Notes: a model not told the origin generated them from the sequence alone. Positions 10,540 to 26,189 are shown, counted from the stretch's first letter. The stretch: DNA of 64,000 nt from Isoetes taiwanensis (GCA_021234155.1 JAJEKV010000010.1:7974871-8038870), one strand, 5' to 3'. A program made the numbers and translations.

Positions 10540-12272
10540 CTAAGTGTGACTAGGACCAGCTTGGTCTACTGCGTCGTCCCCACCGTGGCCAAGTTGAAGA
10601 ATCCAATCTGATTCCAATTGTGGCCTCGTGCACGGAATTGGAGAGCAATGAAAACTGCTCCGCATGGTGTCAAGTAGCTGGACCATATCAAATTTTCGTG
10701 TTTTGTCTCTCATTGGCGACTCAACGCAATGTTTCAAATAGTCGCACATTCTCCGATGCTTGCCTTGCTACTCCAGGCTTCCTATTGACTCCATGTAGGA
10801 ATTTACTAGCAAAGTCAGCCAAGTAGTAGACAATGTAGGCTGTCCCGTGCAAATCAAAGTCAATCCTTGCAGGCACTGTCTTCGAGCCACTACCAAAATA
10901 AAGATCATCGTGCATATATGGATGCCTGGCCCTTTCCATCTCAATTCTTTTCTTACCGTCGCCATCCAAACCCTTGTAATGCCATCGTTTTACCTCCACT
11001 GTCTCGCCGATCAACCTGGATTCACCCCAATCACAAATGCCAATGTATACAGCCTGAGGATCAATACATCCCTTCTCCTTTCCATAATCAAAATGGAGCA
11101 ATATATTGCCTGGATGCAAGTCCATATGCAAATATCTTTCTTGATGGAGTTTTCGTAGCCCGCTGCAAAATGACATTGCCAAGTCCCCAACCCTAGAGGC
11201 AACAAATAATTCTTTCTTTCTGTGCTCCTCAAGCAGCCTCAAGTCCGTCTCAACTCTGGGGACAGCTCCTAACTTCTTAAATGCAAGCTCTGCAAAAGCA
11301 TTGCTCCCATGACTTGTAAAGAAGGTTGCCAACGAACCTCCATTCCAAAAAGGGAAAATTAAGCCTTGTCTTTCTAGGCCGGTTGTGCTACCAATGCACC
11401 GTATTATACACCCGTGTCTAACTTGCATTCCAGACTCCCTCATGTTCTTCAACATAGCTTCCACTAACTTATTGGGATCTGTACTTGGATGAAAATTATC
11501 ATGTTGAAGTTTTACACAATAAGGTTCATCCTTAATAAAACTAGACCCTAAAATATTGCACTTATACACTGCGCATATGAACCAGAACCAATTCGTTGTC
11601 TGTTTATTATTTGTGATGAATCTACTTTGGCAGACCAAGTTGTCTTGGCATCTACTCTTCTACGAGCTTCCCACTCCCTATCTGTCTCACCAGGACGTTT
11701 GGCTTTTATGGTTTGCGCCAACACTTTCTTAACAAGATGAGGGGGTTGATGGGCTTCTTTCTTTAATTTTCTGTTGGTCCACGCCACATTCCATGTGCTG
11801 GCTTTTTCTTTTAGCTCTAGCCTCAAGCGATGACTACTCAAATTTCCAACTTCTGTGATCATATTCCGGTAGTGCGGCTAATATTACCCACTATCCATGT
11901 ATACCTCTCTTGCTCACTCTTTTCAGGCTCTAGCTCCATCATTCGAAGCTTAAAAGCCCTCTCAGCATCTTTGACCAGCCCTGCATGGTAGTCTAGCCAT
12001 CCTTCCTCGCTGTTGGTAATCAATTCCAAATCCTGAGTTGAGGCATTGCACAGCCGATTACACAACCAGTTCATGAATTCTGGTCTCAAAGTAGACCATG
12101 CTTGTTGTGGTCTAGTTCCTTTTCTACGCGGCAGTGCTGCAGAAGATGACTCAGGTTGCAGCTCTGTAGCCTCTGTTTGAGACGCTAATGCCTCTACTGG
12201 TTGCGGCTCTATCTGAGACGCTAATGCCACATTTAGTTGCAGGTTAACTTCTGCTCTCTCTTCTGAAGTCAT
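10540..12272 (-). pseudogene. Protein kinase-like gene with frameshifts
   Basis: The frame starts at 12272 (MTSEERAEVNLQ), with an acidic/Gln-rich N-terminus and a Trp-containing helical region. It shifts at 11859-11862 (TGA overlapping ATG), again near 11575, and again near 10740. Across the breaks a kinase fold is visible: glycine loop RIGSGSYA (about 11590), VK lysine in YCVKLQHD (about 11515), catalytic loop HMDLHPGNILL (about 11095-11125) with Asp and Asn, and the metal-binding motif as CDWGES (11018-11035), DWG in place of DFG. A C-terminal piece (MRDKTRKFDMVQLLDTM) lies at 10540-10749. No introns are seen. The intact catalytic residues suggest that the indels are recent or are sequencing errors. 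The substrate is unknown. The gene is tandem with the RING gene downstream. Confidence 0.6.
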
Positions 12273-12299
12273 ACTGCTTGTTTTAAGGGTTTGTCTAGC

Positions 12300-13795
12300 T
12301 AGCTAGCAAAATGCGACTCCACCACAATACGCAAATGACAACAGCAACACCTACAAGTCAAGCAAAGATAAAACTTTCAATTTAGTGCTTACCACATGAC
12401 GGTAAATCAATTTCTTTGACCAAAACAAAACGCTAATTTTAAGCTACTACGCTAAGACCCTAACATTTTATCCTATTACTAATAAATTTTAATTGGTTCA
12501 TAAGTATGTATGTGCAAGGCCAAGGATGGGGTAACACATGAAATGACCAAAACACGATTTATGATCTATAGCCCAGCTACTGCCAAAATGCGAGGCTAGC
12601 AAGTTTAAAATGCATTGCACTTGTCCCAGGTCGCGCTTTTTCAAAAGACGAGACCAATCGAATACTTACTAAAACATACGCCAGTTCCTATATTGGTGTC
12701 GGACTTTCATCAACAATACCATCAGAAACTAGGGTATGAAATGAATTAGTAAAACATTCTCGTAACCCTCAATAAGAGTACAACGCACACCTTTTGACAC
12801 CGCGTGACCAAAGCCAACAGCGGCAGGTGAGGGTTATACTTCTTAAAGAGGGAGACCCTAGTTGCCTTAAACTTCAGCATTGCCACCCACCCTCGGCATG
12901 GCGCAAATAAATGCGGCAATACCAGGCAAGGGGCATGTCTACGCTCTTGGCGCACTAAACCTAATTAATACTAAAGTTGTCCTTTCAAAGGGAAGGCAAC
13001 AAAATTTGATATTTTTTTGTTTTTTGTTTTTTGTTTTTTTTTTTTTTGGTCTTGAATTATTATTTGTCTTGAATTATTGTGTGTTTTTTTTTTTTTCTAA
13101 AATAGGCCAAGCTCAGCCCACAAAACAAGGCACTCACCATCGTCACGCCCCTTACATAGGGGGGGCAACAGGCGAGGGCCTAACTGAGGACCTTGCCTAG
13201 CCTAACTATAAAAAAAACAACAAAAAAATGTCTAAAAACTAAGAAAAACAAAAAAAAAAGTTTTGGGGGGCAAGTTGGAAGGTTTGGCGCAGAAGATTAC
13301 CTTCTTTGCGGCAAGAAAAAAAATCAAAACACCGCTACCAAGATATATATAAAAAAAAACTTCACAGACATCGAAAACTTCAGCCACAGACGCTGAAAAA
13401 CTTTTTCGCAGACGCCAAACGGATAAATCAAGCAGACGCCAACATCAAGACCGGGTTTCGCGATAATGCCGAAATGGTCTCCCTTTATGCGACGCTGAAG
13501 AAATTTCGCGACGCCAAACTTACCTTTTAGCCGCACGCGAATGTCGACTTGTACTTTTATGGCGGCAAAACTTTGTATTTCGCATTACACGAAGAAATTT
13601 TCGCTGCGACACCGTTATTTAAGCTTTTCGCAGACGCCGAAATTTTTTTTTCGGGCCGGCGAGGTTTAAATACGTTAAATACGTATTTTATCAAAAAAAT
13701 ACGTATTTTTTGACTTTATACGTCAGGAATTTGAATTTTGTACGTATAGAACCTATCCCTGGGATTTACACCATTTGAATTTTTTTATGGAATAC
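12300..13795. other. Gene-free spacer with homopolymers and GACGCC-rich stretch
   Basis: No coding region is supported. The stretch has long T runs (13011-13048, 13084-13096), an A-rich part (13208-13260), a segment (about 13360-13650) where GCAGACGCC or GCGACGC recurs at irregular spacing, and a TACGTA-rich cluster (about 13665-13750). Confidence 0.5.
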
Positions 13796-13800
13796 AAGCT

Positions 13801-14129
13801 ATGATGCCTATTCATTTGGGCATTTTTTTGTGTTCATTTGTGGAGCTCTATTATTATGAGAATTTAGGAGAAGTTCCAACTCCAAATCAGGTGCATAATA
13901 GGATGGATGATTTGCTCCAATTGCAAGAAATGAGACAAGAAGCAACAGACTTTAATATGAGGCATAAACAAAAAGTAAAGCTGATCGAAGATAAGTTATA
14001 GATTGCCAATCCATTTGAGGAAAGGCAATTGGTTTTGTGCAAGACCACTAAGAAACATTTATCCAAATTTCAAAGCCCATGGAAAAGGCCCATTTCTGAT
14101 TTATTCGAAAAGATCTTTCTTTAATTGCA
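13801..14129 (+). pseudogene. Ty3/gypsy integrase C-terminal remnant
   Basis: One frame reads NLGEVPTPNQVHNRMDDLLQ, then NMRHKQKVKLIEDKL, a TAG stop, then NPFEERQLVL and KKHLSKFQSPWKRP. This matches the end of gypsy-type integrases: a helical linker ending in K-KQK-K--FDK, then the GPY/F module with G-LVL, KH-KF---W-GP. The TAG could be a decayed CAG codon. No LTR was recognised next to it. Confidence 0.65.
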
Positions 14130-16450
14130 TTATCTATTGAAGCTTCTCAGGATTGGCCTTAGCCCTCTAAAACTCTTGAATAACCAACATGAAATCCCTA
14201 TTTAAGAGCCTTCATTGCCATACCTTTGGATTAGCTCTCCTTCACATAATACACTAGCCTATTTGAAGCTTTGTTAATCAAATCCTCTTTTAAAACCCTA
14301 AACTCCGAAGCATCTGGGTATGGCAGGTCTGACCCTTCTTTGCTTGTCGAAGCATGCTATTGCCATCTGCAAGAGCATCGAAATGGAGATGGAGTATAAG
14401 GGGTTCGTCCATAGCCAGTATAGCCAATATATAGAGGAACTATTTTTGGAAAGAAAGCAAGGGTTGAGATTGTTTTAAAATTTGATAACAGTTGAGATGA
14501 ATGCCTCGACATTGTAAGTGTTATAAAAGTGAAAAACTTTAGGCAAATGAGTTTCCGGTCGCCGCAAAAAAAATTTGGCATCCAAAAAATAAAAAACCTT
14601 AGGCCAATATTCATATAGAAAATACAAATTATTTTTCATCAGGGAAAAGCAATCAGTAATAATGACCTTTAGATCTATAATATGCTTCAAGATACCCAAA
14701 CCCACTCTCCCCCAACAAATTGCCCCTTAACATGAGGCAATTCAAAAAAAAGAGATAGGGTCCAAGAGTATAGAAAGTGTCTAAAGGGATATGAAGCTAG
14801 GACATGGTTTGATTATGTGATAAATATGGGTACTAACGCTCATGTGACGGAGTATTGGGGAAAGATTTCAAATCCCCATGAATTATCTTTTACAATATAC
14901 GTGTTGTTGAGAGTCCTAATCGATTCGTTGAGATGTTCATGCATATCTGCTTAGGTGTCAAAAGCATTAAGTACATACTCCTACTTTGCATCTTGTTATA
15001 TCCTTCATAAAAGGTCTGATATCAAGACCTAAAATTTACTGAAAAATGCTAAAGTCTTAGAAACAAGAGGATTTTAGTTAATAGCTCGGATTTGGACACA
15101 ATGTATCGTGCTAGGACAATATCAGAATTCGATTTCCAATTTAGGTTGTCCCATTCTCTATGATTCAAGAGATATTGTCAAAAAGGTATTGAAGAATCGG
15201 AGAAGATTGTATGCTTTAGTACTAGCATTTCCCTTCGTTGTGTTAAAACTTAGATTGCCTTTTCTAAGTTCTTTGGAGTCTCGGTTGGGTCAAGGGCATC
15301 TTCATGTTGTTGAGGTCTAGGTTCAATACAATTTATTTTTGGGACTAATAATATGTCTAGTTGATGTGTAATTTAAAGATAAACATAATCTTCTCTTCAA
15401 CTACTAGACATGGGGCCAACTAAATTTGTCCGCTTGCCCCTCTCATAGTAATAGAGGCTCTTCATGGGAAGTTGGATATGGTCTAGAGCTAAACCTCCCA
15501 AAACAATAAGAAAATCTTTAAAGATTTTGGCAACAGCTGTATCAATAGGGAAATATATTAAATACGATCAGATATCACTAAGATTTCTTGAATTTCATTG
15601 ATAGTTTTGGGATTCTCTAGAATTGCTTAAGTTCCCAAACTTCCCCTTCGATTTCTTTAGTTTCCCTCAAGATGATTCTTCGAGATTTTGCTGCATTATT
15701 CGAGATGCTCTAAGATTTTTCTAGATTCTCTCAAGGCTCACCCACCCACAGACTATTAGTGACATCTCCTTACGTTCGTTCAAGATTCCTTTTAAATTGC
15801 TTCCCTATCCTAGATTTCTTTCATCATTTGATCTCAAAAACACTTCAATACTTAGCAATATTCAATATTACTCAACAATATTCATACTGTTAAATAATGG
15901 CTATTGTGAAGGTAGAGGATAACAGTTCAATTCCCTTTAGTTCCAAAAGGAAACAAGATGCTAACGCATCAATGGGTTGCCCTTTGGAGGAGCCATTGAT
16001 GCATGTGCAATTATATCTTTTCCTTCTCAATTCAGACCTTTATAGAGAATACAACGGTATTTTAACTACTTCTGTAAATGGACAACTGCTAACGTATTTC
16101 GTAATGCTATAATGATGCGTTCCAATAGCACATATGGGCTCAAATAGATCCCTGGTATCTTCCCTCGGAATTAAAATTAAGTTACTTATACTATAGTTAT
16201 TGGCTTAGGATTTTAGCTCATTATGGTCTTATGCAATTTCGATTTTGATCTTACTTATTGACTCTTTATGTATCTATTCTATTCTATTAGATACTTTTGA
16301 CAACATTTTAGCATGCTGCTAGCCTAGCTTGGTTTGCTCACAACGCTTCGAAGAGACTAAGCAAAAATCGAGGCCACAAGCATTTATCATTCAACATGAG
16401 TTAGTGGGTGCTAATAAAGCTCACTAGTGAGGACTTGACGTTGAGATCTT
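14130..16450. other. No gene recognised
   Basis: AT-rich sequence with only short, unconvincing open frames. One at 15897-16112 (starting MAIVKVEDNSSIPF) follows a run of TTCAATA words and could be a small retrotransposon gag remnant, but nothing supports that firmly. Confidence 0.3.
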
Positions 16451-16457
16451 GTCAAGC

Positions 16458-16632
16458 TGCATCTAGTTGAAAATTATCTCTTGAGGTAGAGACCATCAGT
16501 TCCAGGATGTTGCAACATATTGTTTTAGTTTTGGACGATACACAGGTTCTGCACCCTTGGAGGCGAGGCTTCATGGGCCATTCTCAGCCTGATACTAGAA
16601 TCACCCTGCAGTTTACTCTGATACGCCTTTCA
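16458..16632. repeat. Dispersed direct repeat, copy 1
   Basis: About 165 bp starting CATCTAGTTGAAAATTATCT and ending near GCAGTTTACTC. It recurs in the same orientation at 19466-19625 with roughly 90 percent identity by eye. The ends are not diagnostic. Confidence 0.75.
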
Positions 16633-17155
16633 CTTGTATTTTATAATTAATTTGTGATGTGGAAATGTGTATGACAAGAAAAACTATTGTATTATAATTG
16701 CGTTGCCCCCCAAAAAAAAAAAACCAAAAAACCCCAGCCTTTCAAAAGTGTGAGGATATGATCGAGTAGAATTAAAAAACATACATAATTTGATAGGCAT
16801 TGAACTTGCTTAATCAACAACTTGAAATGCTTATTCATTATCACTTTCCTTACAACAAAATCTTTTTGTTTGGAAAAATTGAAATATAACCTTACAAGGA
16901 CCTTGTTAGCAAAAAGGACGGTTACTCGGCAAAATTGTTCCCCACGCATTACTGCATTCCAAGATGACAGAGAGAGTTCGTTTTTATAATATCCAAATTA
17001 ACTTGTCCAAAGACAAAAAGAATATGATGAGTCTTGTGAAATTGAAGACAGAAAGCACATAACCGGAATGATACCTTCTGAATATCTAGCACAATAACAA
17101 GGGGTTTTTTTGTGTTTTTGTACGCTTTTCACTAAGGTTTTCCTATGATTTCGTG

Positions 17156-17390
17156 AGCCATTGATTTTAGCCTTTGAGTGCACCATTTCTGAGCCATTGA
17201 TTTTAGCCTTTTTTTTTCAATGGTCAACAACCAATGGCTCACAACAAAAGCCCCTTTTTTGTGCGTGTGGTGCATAATGGGCACATGAAGGGCCATTGAT
17301 TTTAGCCTTTTTTTCAATGGTCAACAACCAATGGCTCACAACAAAAGCCCTGTTTTTGTGTGTGTGGTGCATAATGGGCACATGAAAGGC
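17156..17390. repeat. Tandem repeat, 99-bp period
   Basis: Two full units and a partial leading unit. Each starts GCCATTGATTTTAGCC (17193 and 17292; partial at 17157) and contains AATGGTCAACAACCAATGG and GTGGTGCATAATGGGCACAT. Short open frames here simply read through the repeat. The segment just upstream (17090-17150) resembles 42100-42165 (GTACG, AAGGTTTT, ATGATTTC), a possible LTR-end fragment. Confidence 0.8.
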
Positions 17391-17399
17391 TTGAAGGAC

Positions 17400-18570
17400 G
17401 CATGTAGTGCAGTTTCCCCACTGGCAACACATTTCTTATCATAACTTTTGATCCAGACCTCTGTTTGAGATGATTTTTATTGCGTTGGAAAGTTCTCTCC
17501 GAGATCTTTTTGATAGTGTATGATATGGATATGTTTGGTTAAGTTGTCTATGCTAAAACAGCAATTTTTCGGCCGGGTTTGGTAGGCTTTCACATCCTAC
17601 CAGTTGATTAATACAGGATTGCGCTATTGGATATTGTTTTATGGCTCATTCCGAATGAAGCTTGCAAAAAATTACCATGCATTTTTAGATTTTGAGGCAG
17701 TTATTAAGCAAATTCCAAGGCTTCTAGATCCTTGTGCTAACAAGTAGAAAAGTTTCCCACTTTGGTTTCTCACCACAAGAATCCATGGGGCCAAAGGCCT
17801 CTGTTAAATTCCAGTTCAAAAATGTTTGTGTATGGGTGTTACAAACTTTATGACTTTCAGAATAATGGATCAATGATAAATCTGCTCTATCTTTATGGTA
17901 ACTTTTACTTATGTTCTATTTGTTTTATTGTGCTCAAATTCAAAAGCTACAGGTGATGAAAGCCTCAAATGAATTCTAGTTTTTTTCTGGTTTGAATTCT
18001 AAATTTTTTGTTTGTGCCTCTTTATTTTTTGTCCTTTCACTTAGTCGACTTATCTGTTGGCCGCCTAATGTTTAGGGACTAGAATTGGCAAGAAAGCTTG
18101 AAACATATATAATTTGGCGTGTTGCAATGAGCAGGTTCACACTTTGCTTAAAGCTGTTTCAAATTAAATTCTTATTATCAAGCAAATGCTTAGTTTTATG
18201 TAGCTTCACATTCATTGAGTTTAAATGGTTGGACTCAAAGGCCTTAGTGCTAAAGCAAAACACATTTGCACTATTGAAACTTCATGTCATTAAGTTTAAA
18301 TTGTTTGATTCAAAGTTGTTAGTGTTAAAATAAAGCACAAGGATATGCTAGGTTCAATCCCCATGACATGACCTAACGGTCATCTTCTTAACAAATGTTC
18401 TTTATTCCATTGATAACTCTTCTAAATTACTTTAATAACCTGTTGACCTTTTTTGAGGCTCCACAATTGCTATATATCATTTTTTGTTGTTATGTTGTCC
18501 ATCTCCAAGGCCCCGAAGGGACAAAAAAAAATTTTAGACAACACAAACCATTACATAAAACACTTTTAAA
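17400..18570. other. No gene; weak tRNA-like B-box at 18345
   Basis: No gene is supported. GCTAGGTTCAATCCCCATG at about 18340-18365 carries a B-box-like GGTTCAATCC, so a decayed tRNA or SINE head is possible. At 18170-18330 a short segment around the CATTGAGTTTAAATGGTT/CATTAAGTTTAAATTGTT words is duplicated in tandem. Confidence 0.3.
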
Positions 18571-18725
18571 TTAAAATCCCCCTAAAACCCCCTATGGTTT
18601 GGGTGCATATTCACACGGGGGGACGGGAGGCCCCCCTAAGGTCCCGAAGGGGCCAAAAATCCCCCCTAAACCCCCCCCAGTGTGAATATGCACCCAAACC
18701 ACAGGGGGTTTTAGGGGGGATTTAA
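18571..18725. mobile_element. Foldback MITE-like element, C-rich arms
   Basis: Arms of 45 bp at 18571-18615 and 18680-18725 are near-perfect reverse complements around a 64-bp centre. Both hold CCCAAACC/GGTTTGGG next to GTGCATATTCAC. The same core words form the ends of the 55107-55550 element, so the two belong to one family. The internal segment is itself partly self-complementary (GGGAGGCCCCCC and GGGGCC). Confidence 0.75.
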
Positions 18726-19465
18726 TTTTTATACCATAAAGAATCGTGGTCGGTCTGCAAAGAAAGCAACAGATAAAATGGGTAAGTGACATTCTGATGA
18801 AGATCAGTATAGTACACCAATCAAATTCCCGAGTGTAAGTCCTCTATCACAAACGAGTCCTGAAATTTGAACAAGATACCATGTTTTGGTATACAACAAA
18901 TCAAACAGAAGATGCCATGAACAAACCTATATAAATACATGCTACTATATAATTCTGAACCATGGCAACTTTTAAAATGATGCCCACTATTCTACATGTT
19001 AGGACGTGACTTTTCATGTTGATGCAAAAAATTTCAACAAAGAGGTAAACTTTCAGATCGTGCTCTCAAAGTTATTTTCATAGCATGCCATAATATCATA
19101 ACATGGAGACTTGAAGGTGCTATGATCCAGTTATGATCTAGTATTTGCCTCTACAAGTATGACTTTTGTCGAAGATGCAGTCTACTTAAACGTCAACCTT
19201 ATAGACTATGACAATCTGTAAACTCATTTGAAATAGACAGAGCTTCTCAGTTATCCTTCAATCATCCAGCAAATTCCATTGTTATGCAAACTGTATCAGG
19301 ACCCGCTATACCAAAATCTTTACCTACTGTACTCGCACCTGTTATATCTATTGTGCCAGAATCTGCTACATTTCATTATCTTACTTCTTTACCTGAACCT
19401 GCTAATGAGACAGAACTCATATCTACTGCAACAGCAAATTATGTGGAACCTATTCCATCATTATC

Positions 19466-19625
19466 ATCTAGTTGAAAGTTATCTCTTGAGGTAGAGACCA
19501 TCAGCTCGAAGATGTTGCAATATATTATTTTAGTTTTGGGACGATACACAGGTTCTGCACCCTTGGAGGCGAGGCTTCATGGGCCGTTCTCACCCTGATA
19601 CTAGAGTCACCCCGAAGTTTACTCA
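19466..19625. repeat. Dispersed direct repeat, copy 2
   Basis: Second copy of the 16458-16632 repeat. It abuts the 3' end of the broken BAH gene. Where copy 1 has CTGCAGTTTACTC this copy has CCGAAGTTTACTC, one of the unusual word changes discussed in the findings. Confidence 0.75.
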
Positions 19626-20551
19626 ATCAGACACAGGTGAATCATATTTTTTTGAGCGCTTTAATTTTTTGGGTGAACTTGATGTGTACAAACCTTTCAA
19701 GCTTTGGCAATGTACAATCCCCTTCCCTTCAGAGCTGAAATCCTGCTCAGCTTCCAAAACCCAACGTTGGAAAAGCGGCAACGAAGAATATGTCTTATTA
19801 AGCAACCCTGCTATCTCTTTTCTCTGAGAGCCGCTTAAGCTTGGATGCGCCAAACAATCTGTTAAATTCCAAACCTTAATCTTCTTGCAGTCATAAAACC
19901 TCCGTACTATATAACAAGGGCGTTCTAATGCATCTGGGAGCTCTATATCCGGTGGCAAGTAATCGCGCATTTCTGAAGTAAAGACAGAGCAGGTACTTCG
20001 TCTAAATGGAGACTATAAAGCATCGCTGGTTCGTTGATATGGCGACAAGGTTCCCCTGCTTCCTCAGGGCGATAAAACCACTGGACCGTGAATGCGACAA
20101 GCCCATTATTTGAAGCCTTGATTTTCTAAAACCAAACACGAAAGTGATACGATGCATAAACCAAATTCCGGACCAAGCAGAAGAAAATACCTTGATAATT
20201 GCAACAAACGGTCTTTCGCCTTCTTCCGGTTGAAGCAAGACTGTATCGTCCTGAATAAACTAAAAACTGGTCATGGAAAATGCCCTATTCTGGACCCATT
20301 TCCGGAACCGGCTTTAGGGCAAATTGTGCATATCTGCCATGGCCGGAAAAGCTTCAATACCAATACTTACAATATTATAGAGATTGCCACTGACTTCAAG
20401 GGCCTCGTAGTACTGTTTTTCTCAATTCTTGCCACGGTAAATCTTAACGGCCTTTCCGACGGGGGAGGCCGATTCGGAAATAGAGCTACTTTCGCCTTCG
20501 CAGAAGTCCCGAATTTGGCTTAATTTCGTCGTCTGCTTTTCTTTTTGTCAT
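19623..20551 (-). pseudogene. BAH-domain protein gene, broken (plant AIPP3/BDT1-like BAH region)
   Basis: The start at 20549-20551 gives MTKRKADDEIKPNSG; then the frame changes. Exon 1 (to 20371) continues KAVKIYRGKN, stop, EKQYYEALEVSGNLYNI. Exon 2 (20250-20191) reads DDTVLLQPEEGERPFVAIIK. Exon 3 (from 20116) reads VQWFYRPEEAGEP and DEVPALSLLQKCAI, then after a frame change ERPCYIVRRFYDCKKIKVW and KEIAGLLNKTY. The splice sites have good GT/AG and matching phase. VAIIK, WFYRPEE, DEVP-SLLQKC and C-IVRR-YD---K-W-LTD are marks of plant BAH proteins of the kind that read histone methylation. Two frameshifts and one TGA break it, and the C-terminus runs into a repeat. Family assignment rests on memory of the motif pattern. 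Confidence 0.7.
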
Positions 20552-20559
20552 GGCGCCGG

Positions 20560-22120
20560 CGATACGCTACAGCAAGATTAAGCATATGACGCATCGAACC
20601 AAGCATCTCCACATTTGCACCTGACTTGCCCTGAAAGTGATCTTCTTATCGATCTGCTCACACATCACATTTGGATCAAAGCCATGGATCGGCCGGAACG
20701 AAAGAAAAGGAAGCATTCATGCCATGGATCAGGCACATCGCAGGCGAATCCTCATCGTCTAACTGTCACTGGGCCTCACGAAAACCCTAAAAAAGCCCAA
20801 CCCATCGCATCCGCTTACATAGGATATTCCCGGGCATATTATCCTCAAAACAAATCCAAGCCTTCAAACCGTCACTCCACCCTCCAACAAGAGGGTTGCC
20901 CCCTACAGGCAACCGAAAACAGGTGTTAACATAGGTTGCCCATTTTTAAAAACAAGCAGGCCAAGAATTTATGCAAGGCAGAGATTTTAAGACATTGTTT
21001 CTAGAATCTTTTAAAGTTTTTTGGGTTGCCCGAATGGTAATTAGGAGGCGGGATGATAGAATGTGCAGCTGTTGGATTACAGGCTAAGAGGAAGTTTTGT
21101 CTATGGCAGATCTCAGCCCATTCCTCCTCCTTGCCTTTCTGTCTTGAACCATATCATTTCCTCATTCCTTTTGTTTCCTTCTCCATACCTGGGTCTAGCC
21201 CTTTTCCACATTGAATTTGATGTATTCTGACATCCTTCTCTTCAACTATTCTTTAGTTTTTTTATTCCGTTGGTCTTCCGAGATTGCAAAATGATCTGAT
21301 GGTTTTTTTTGTGGGCCTTTGCTAATTCGTTGCGTGCATTGATAGTCTGATATGACGGATCGTTGGATTCCAAAGAAGGCAACGACATCGTTTGGATACA
21401 TGTTTGTTTGCCCAATTGAAAATCTTTGCCTTTTTACATCATCGCACAGAAAATCAAGCTACACATGCTATTTTAGCATGCAATGTCCTTGCCACCGAGT
21501 ACATGTGGCAAAACTTTCCCTACAAAAGTGATACCCACGTCTATTTTATGACACAATTGATTTTTATTGCCACATAGATGCGCTCGATTATAGTCAATTT
21601 TATGCACGCTTTGTTCAATAAATTGTTCTGGGATTTTGGCCAGCAAATATATTTTTAAAAATTACACAACCACCATATATATTGTAACACGAGGCTTCTC
21701 ATCCCATGGCCCGGTGTAGGATCCCTGTGGATGTCAAAATAATATCTATCTATCTATCTACCTAAAAGATTTGAGTTTAATATTTGAAATAGCAGAAGAA
21801 AGTTTGTCTTAAAGCATTGTTGAAGTTAGGTAACAAAATATTGGATACATCAACTATATTTGCCTATTGTGTCCAAAATACATAAGATCTAATTGTTTGA
21901 TCACAGACGATGAGTCTCAGACATGCTTATCGACTACATTGCATCCTTAGGTTAGTTTTAGAAAGTGGAATAATCCATAAAACTTTTGACTGGCTCTCTC
22001 TCAAAAGTAATGTCACTGATTACTAGCCATGCGCACATGAAAGGCATTGATTGTTAAAATCAAAGTCAATAGAATGGTTTGAATACTACAATTTTTCTAA
22101 CTGTACAACGTATATGATTT
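20560..22120. other. Intergenic region with (ATCT)n
   Basis: No gene is supported. There is a short (ATCT)n run at about 21746-21762, preceded by GGCCCGGTGTAGGATCCC. This resembles the 3' end of the SINE-like repeat at 36690-36895, which also ends in (ATCT)n followed by AAAAG. Confidence 0.35.
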
Positions 22121-22129
22121 TACATACAA

Positions 22130-25063
<2,934 letters not shown>

Positions 25064-25099
25064 GGCAAGGCACTTGTTGAGATTCCATGCCATTATATA

Positions 25100-26185
25100 G
25101 TGGTTATTTACTATGAATAGATTGATATCAATTTAAATTTTATGGCATTTTCAAGTATACATGACGTATGTACATGTCATATTCATGTTTATCATGTGCC
25201 TTATCACTGTGAAAATACGCCTCTGAAAACAACAAAAACCCACTAAACAACAATCAAATTCATCAATAGGTAATTTATGAAACATAAAATGTATACATGT
25301 CCTTTTAGTTTAACCTTTTTTTGGGGAAAATGAAGATGTATTTTTGCTGGACAGAACTGCTTCTAATGTAAGATTCACATGAGCTTCTGGAATAGCAGCA
25401 GCGATGGAGGTGGGCGTGACCAGCGGTGCAGCAGATTCTAGCTGCTGCAGTTTCGCTGATGGGTGTACGCGAAACGGCAAAATAATTTGCAGCACTGCTA
25501 TGAAATCTGCAGCACTGCTTAGGATGTCACGCCGCTTTGCAGCTGGCGTTTTTTTATTTTTATGCATGTGAACAGACCATAATATGCGTAGTCATGAAGT
25601 GCCACCTCAGTTTATTTATTTAAACACGAGCCTAAGCTTGGTTTGGCATCATATCAGAAGCAAATAAACCATGTGCAAATGCTTTTTATAGGATCATTTC
25701 AAATAACAGATTGAATAAGAGCACACGTTTGTGCACCTGGGCTATACGATTCTTTACTCGGATAATTAACAATTTAGCAATCAATAATACCCAAAACAAA
25801 GAGAGCCAAAATTGTTGGTCTTTTTTTCGACCCATTCATGCAGACACAGTAATAGACAGGGATAGTTTTTGTGCCAATGAAATTTGTTGGTCTTTATTTC
25901 GACCCATTTACGCAACAGTAATAGACGAGGACAGCTTTTGTGCCAAAGCCTGGCGTCATCCATAAAGAAGAGAACAGACCAGTCCTCCTGTGACTGTGAG
26001 TTAGCTGGTTTGAGAAATTCAGAGTTGTATCTCATCTCATGATATACTTTTTTGCTCCCAAAACAATAAACACTATAGAAAATAAAACTTCATGAAGCAA
26101 ATGAATAGAAGTGAATTGCTCGAAGTTACATCACAATTAAGGTAATTATAGAATTTTATAAGCAAGCTTGTTATTCACACGCATC
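25100..26185. other. No gene; tandem duplication at 25817-25948
   Basis: Gene-free spacer between two minus-strand genes. A unit of about 70 bp is duplicated at 25817-25948 (TTGGTCTTT, TCGACCCATT, AGTAATAGAC and TTTTGTGCCAA occur in both). Around 25400-25540 the sequence is rich in GCAGCA/TGCTGC words. Confidence 0.4.
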
Positions 26186-26189
26186 CAAA

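Noticed and set aside
12880-13200. 106-codon frame with Phe-rich stretch
   Set aside because: Made by T homopolymers; no conserved motif.
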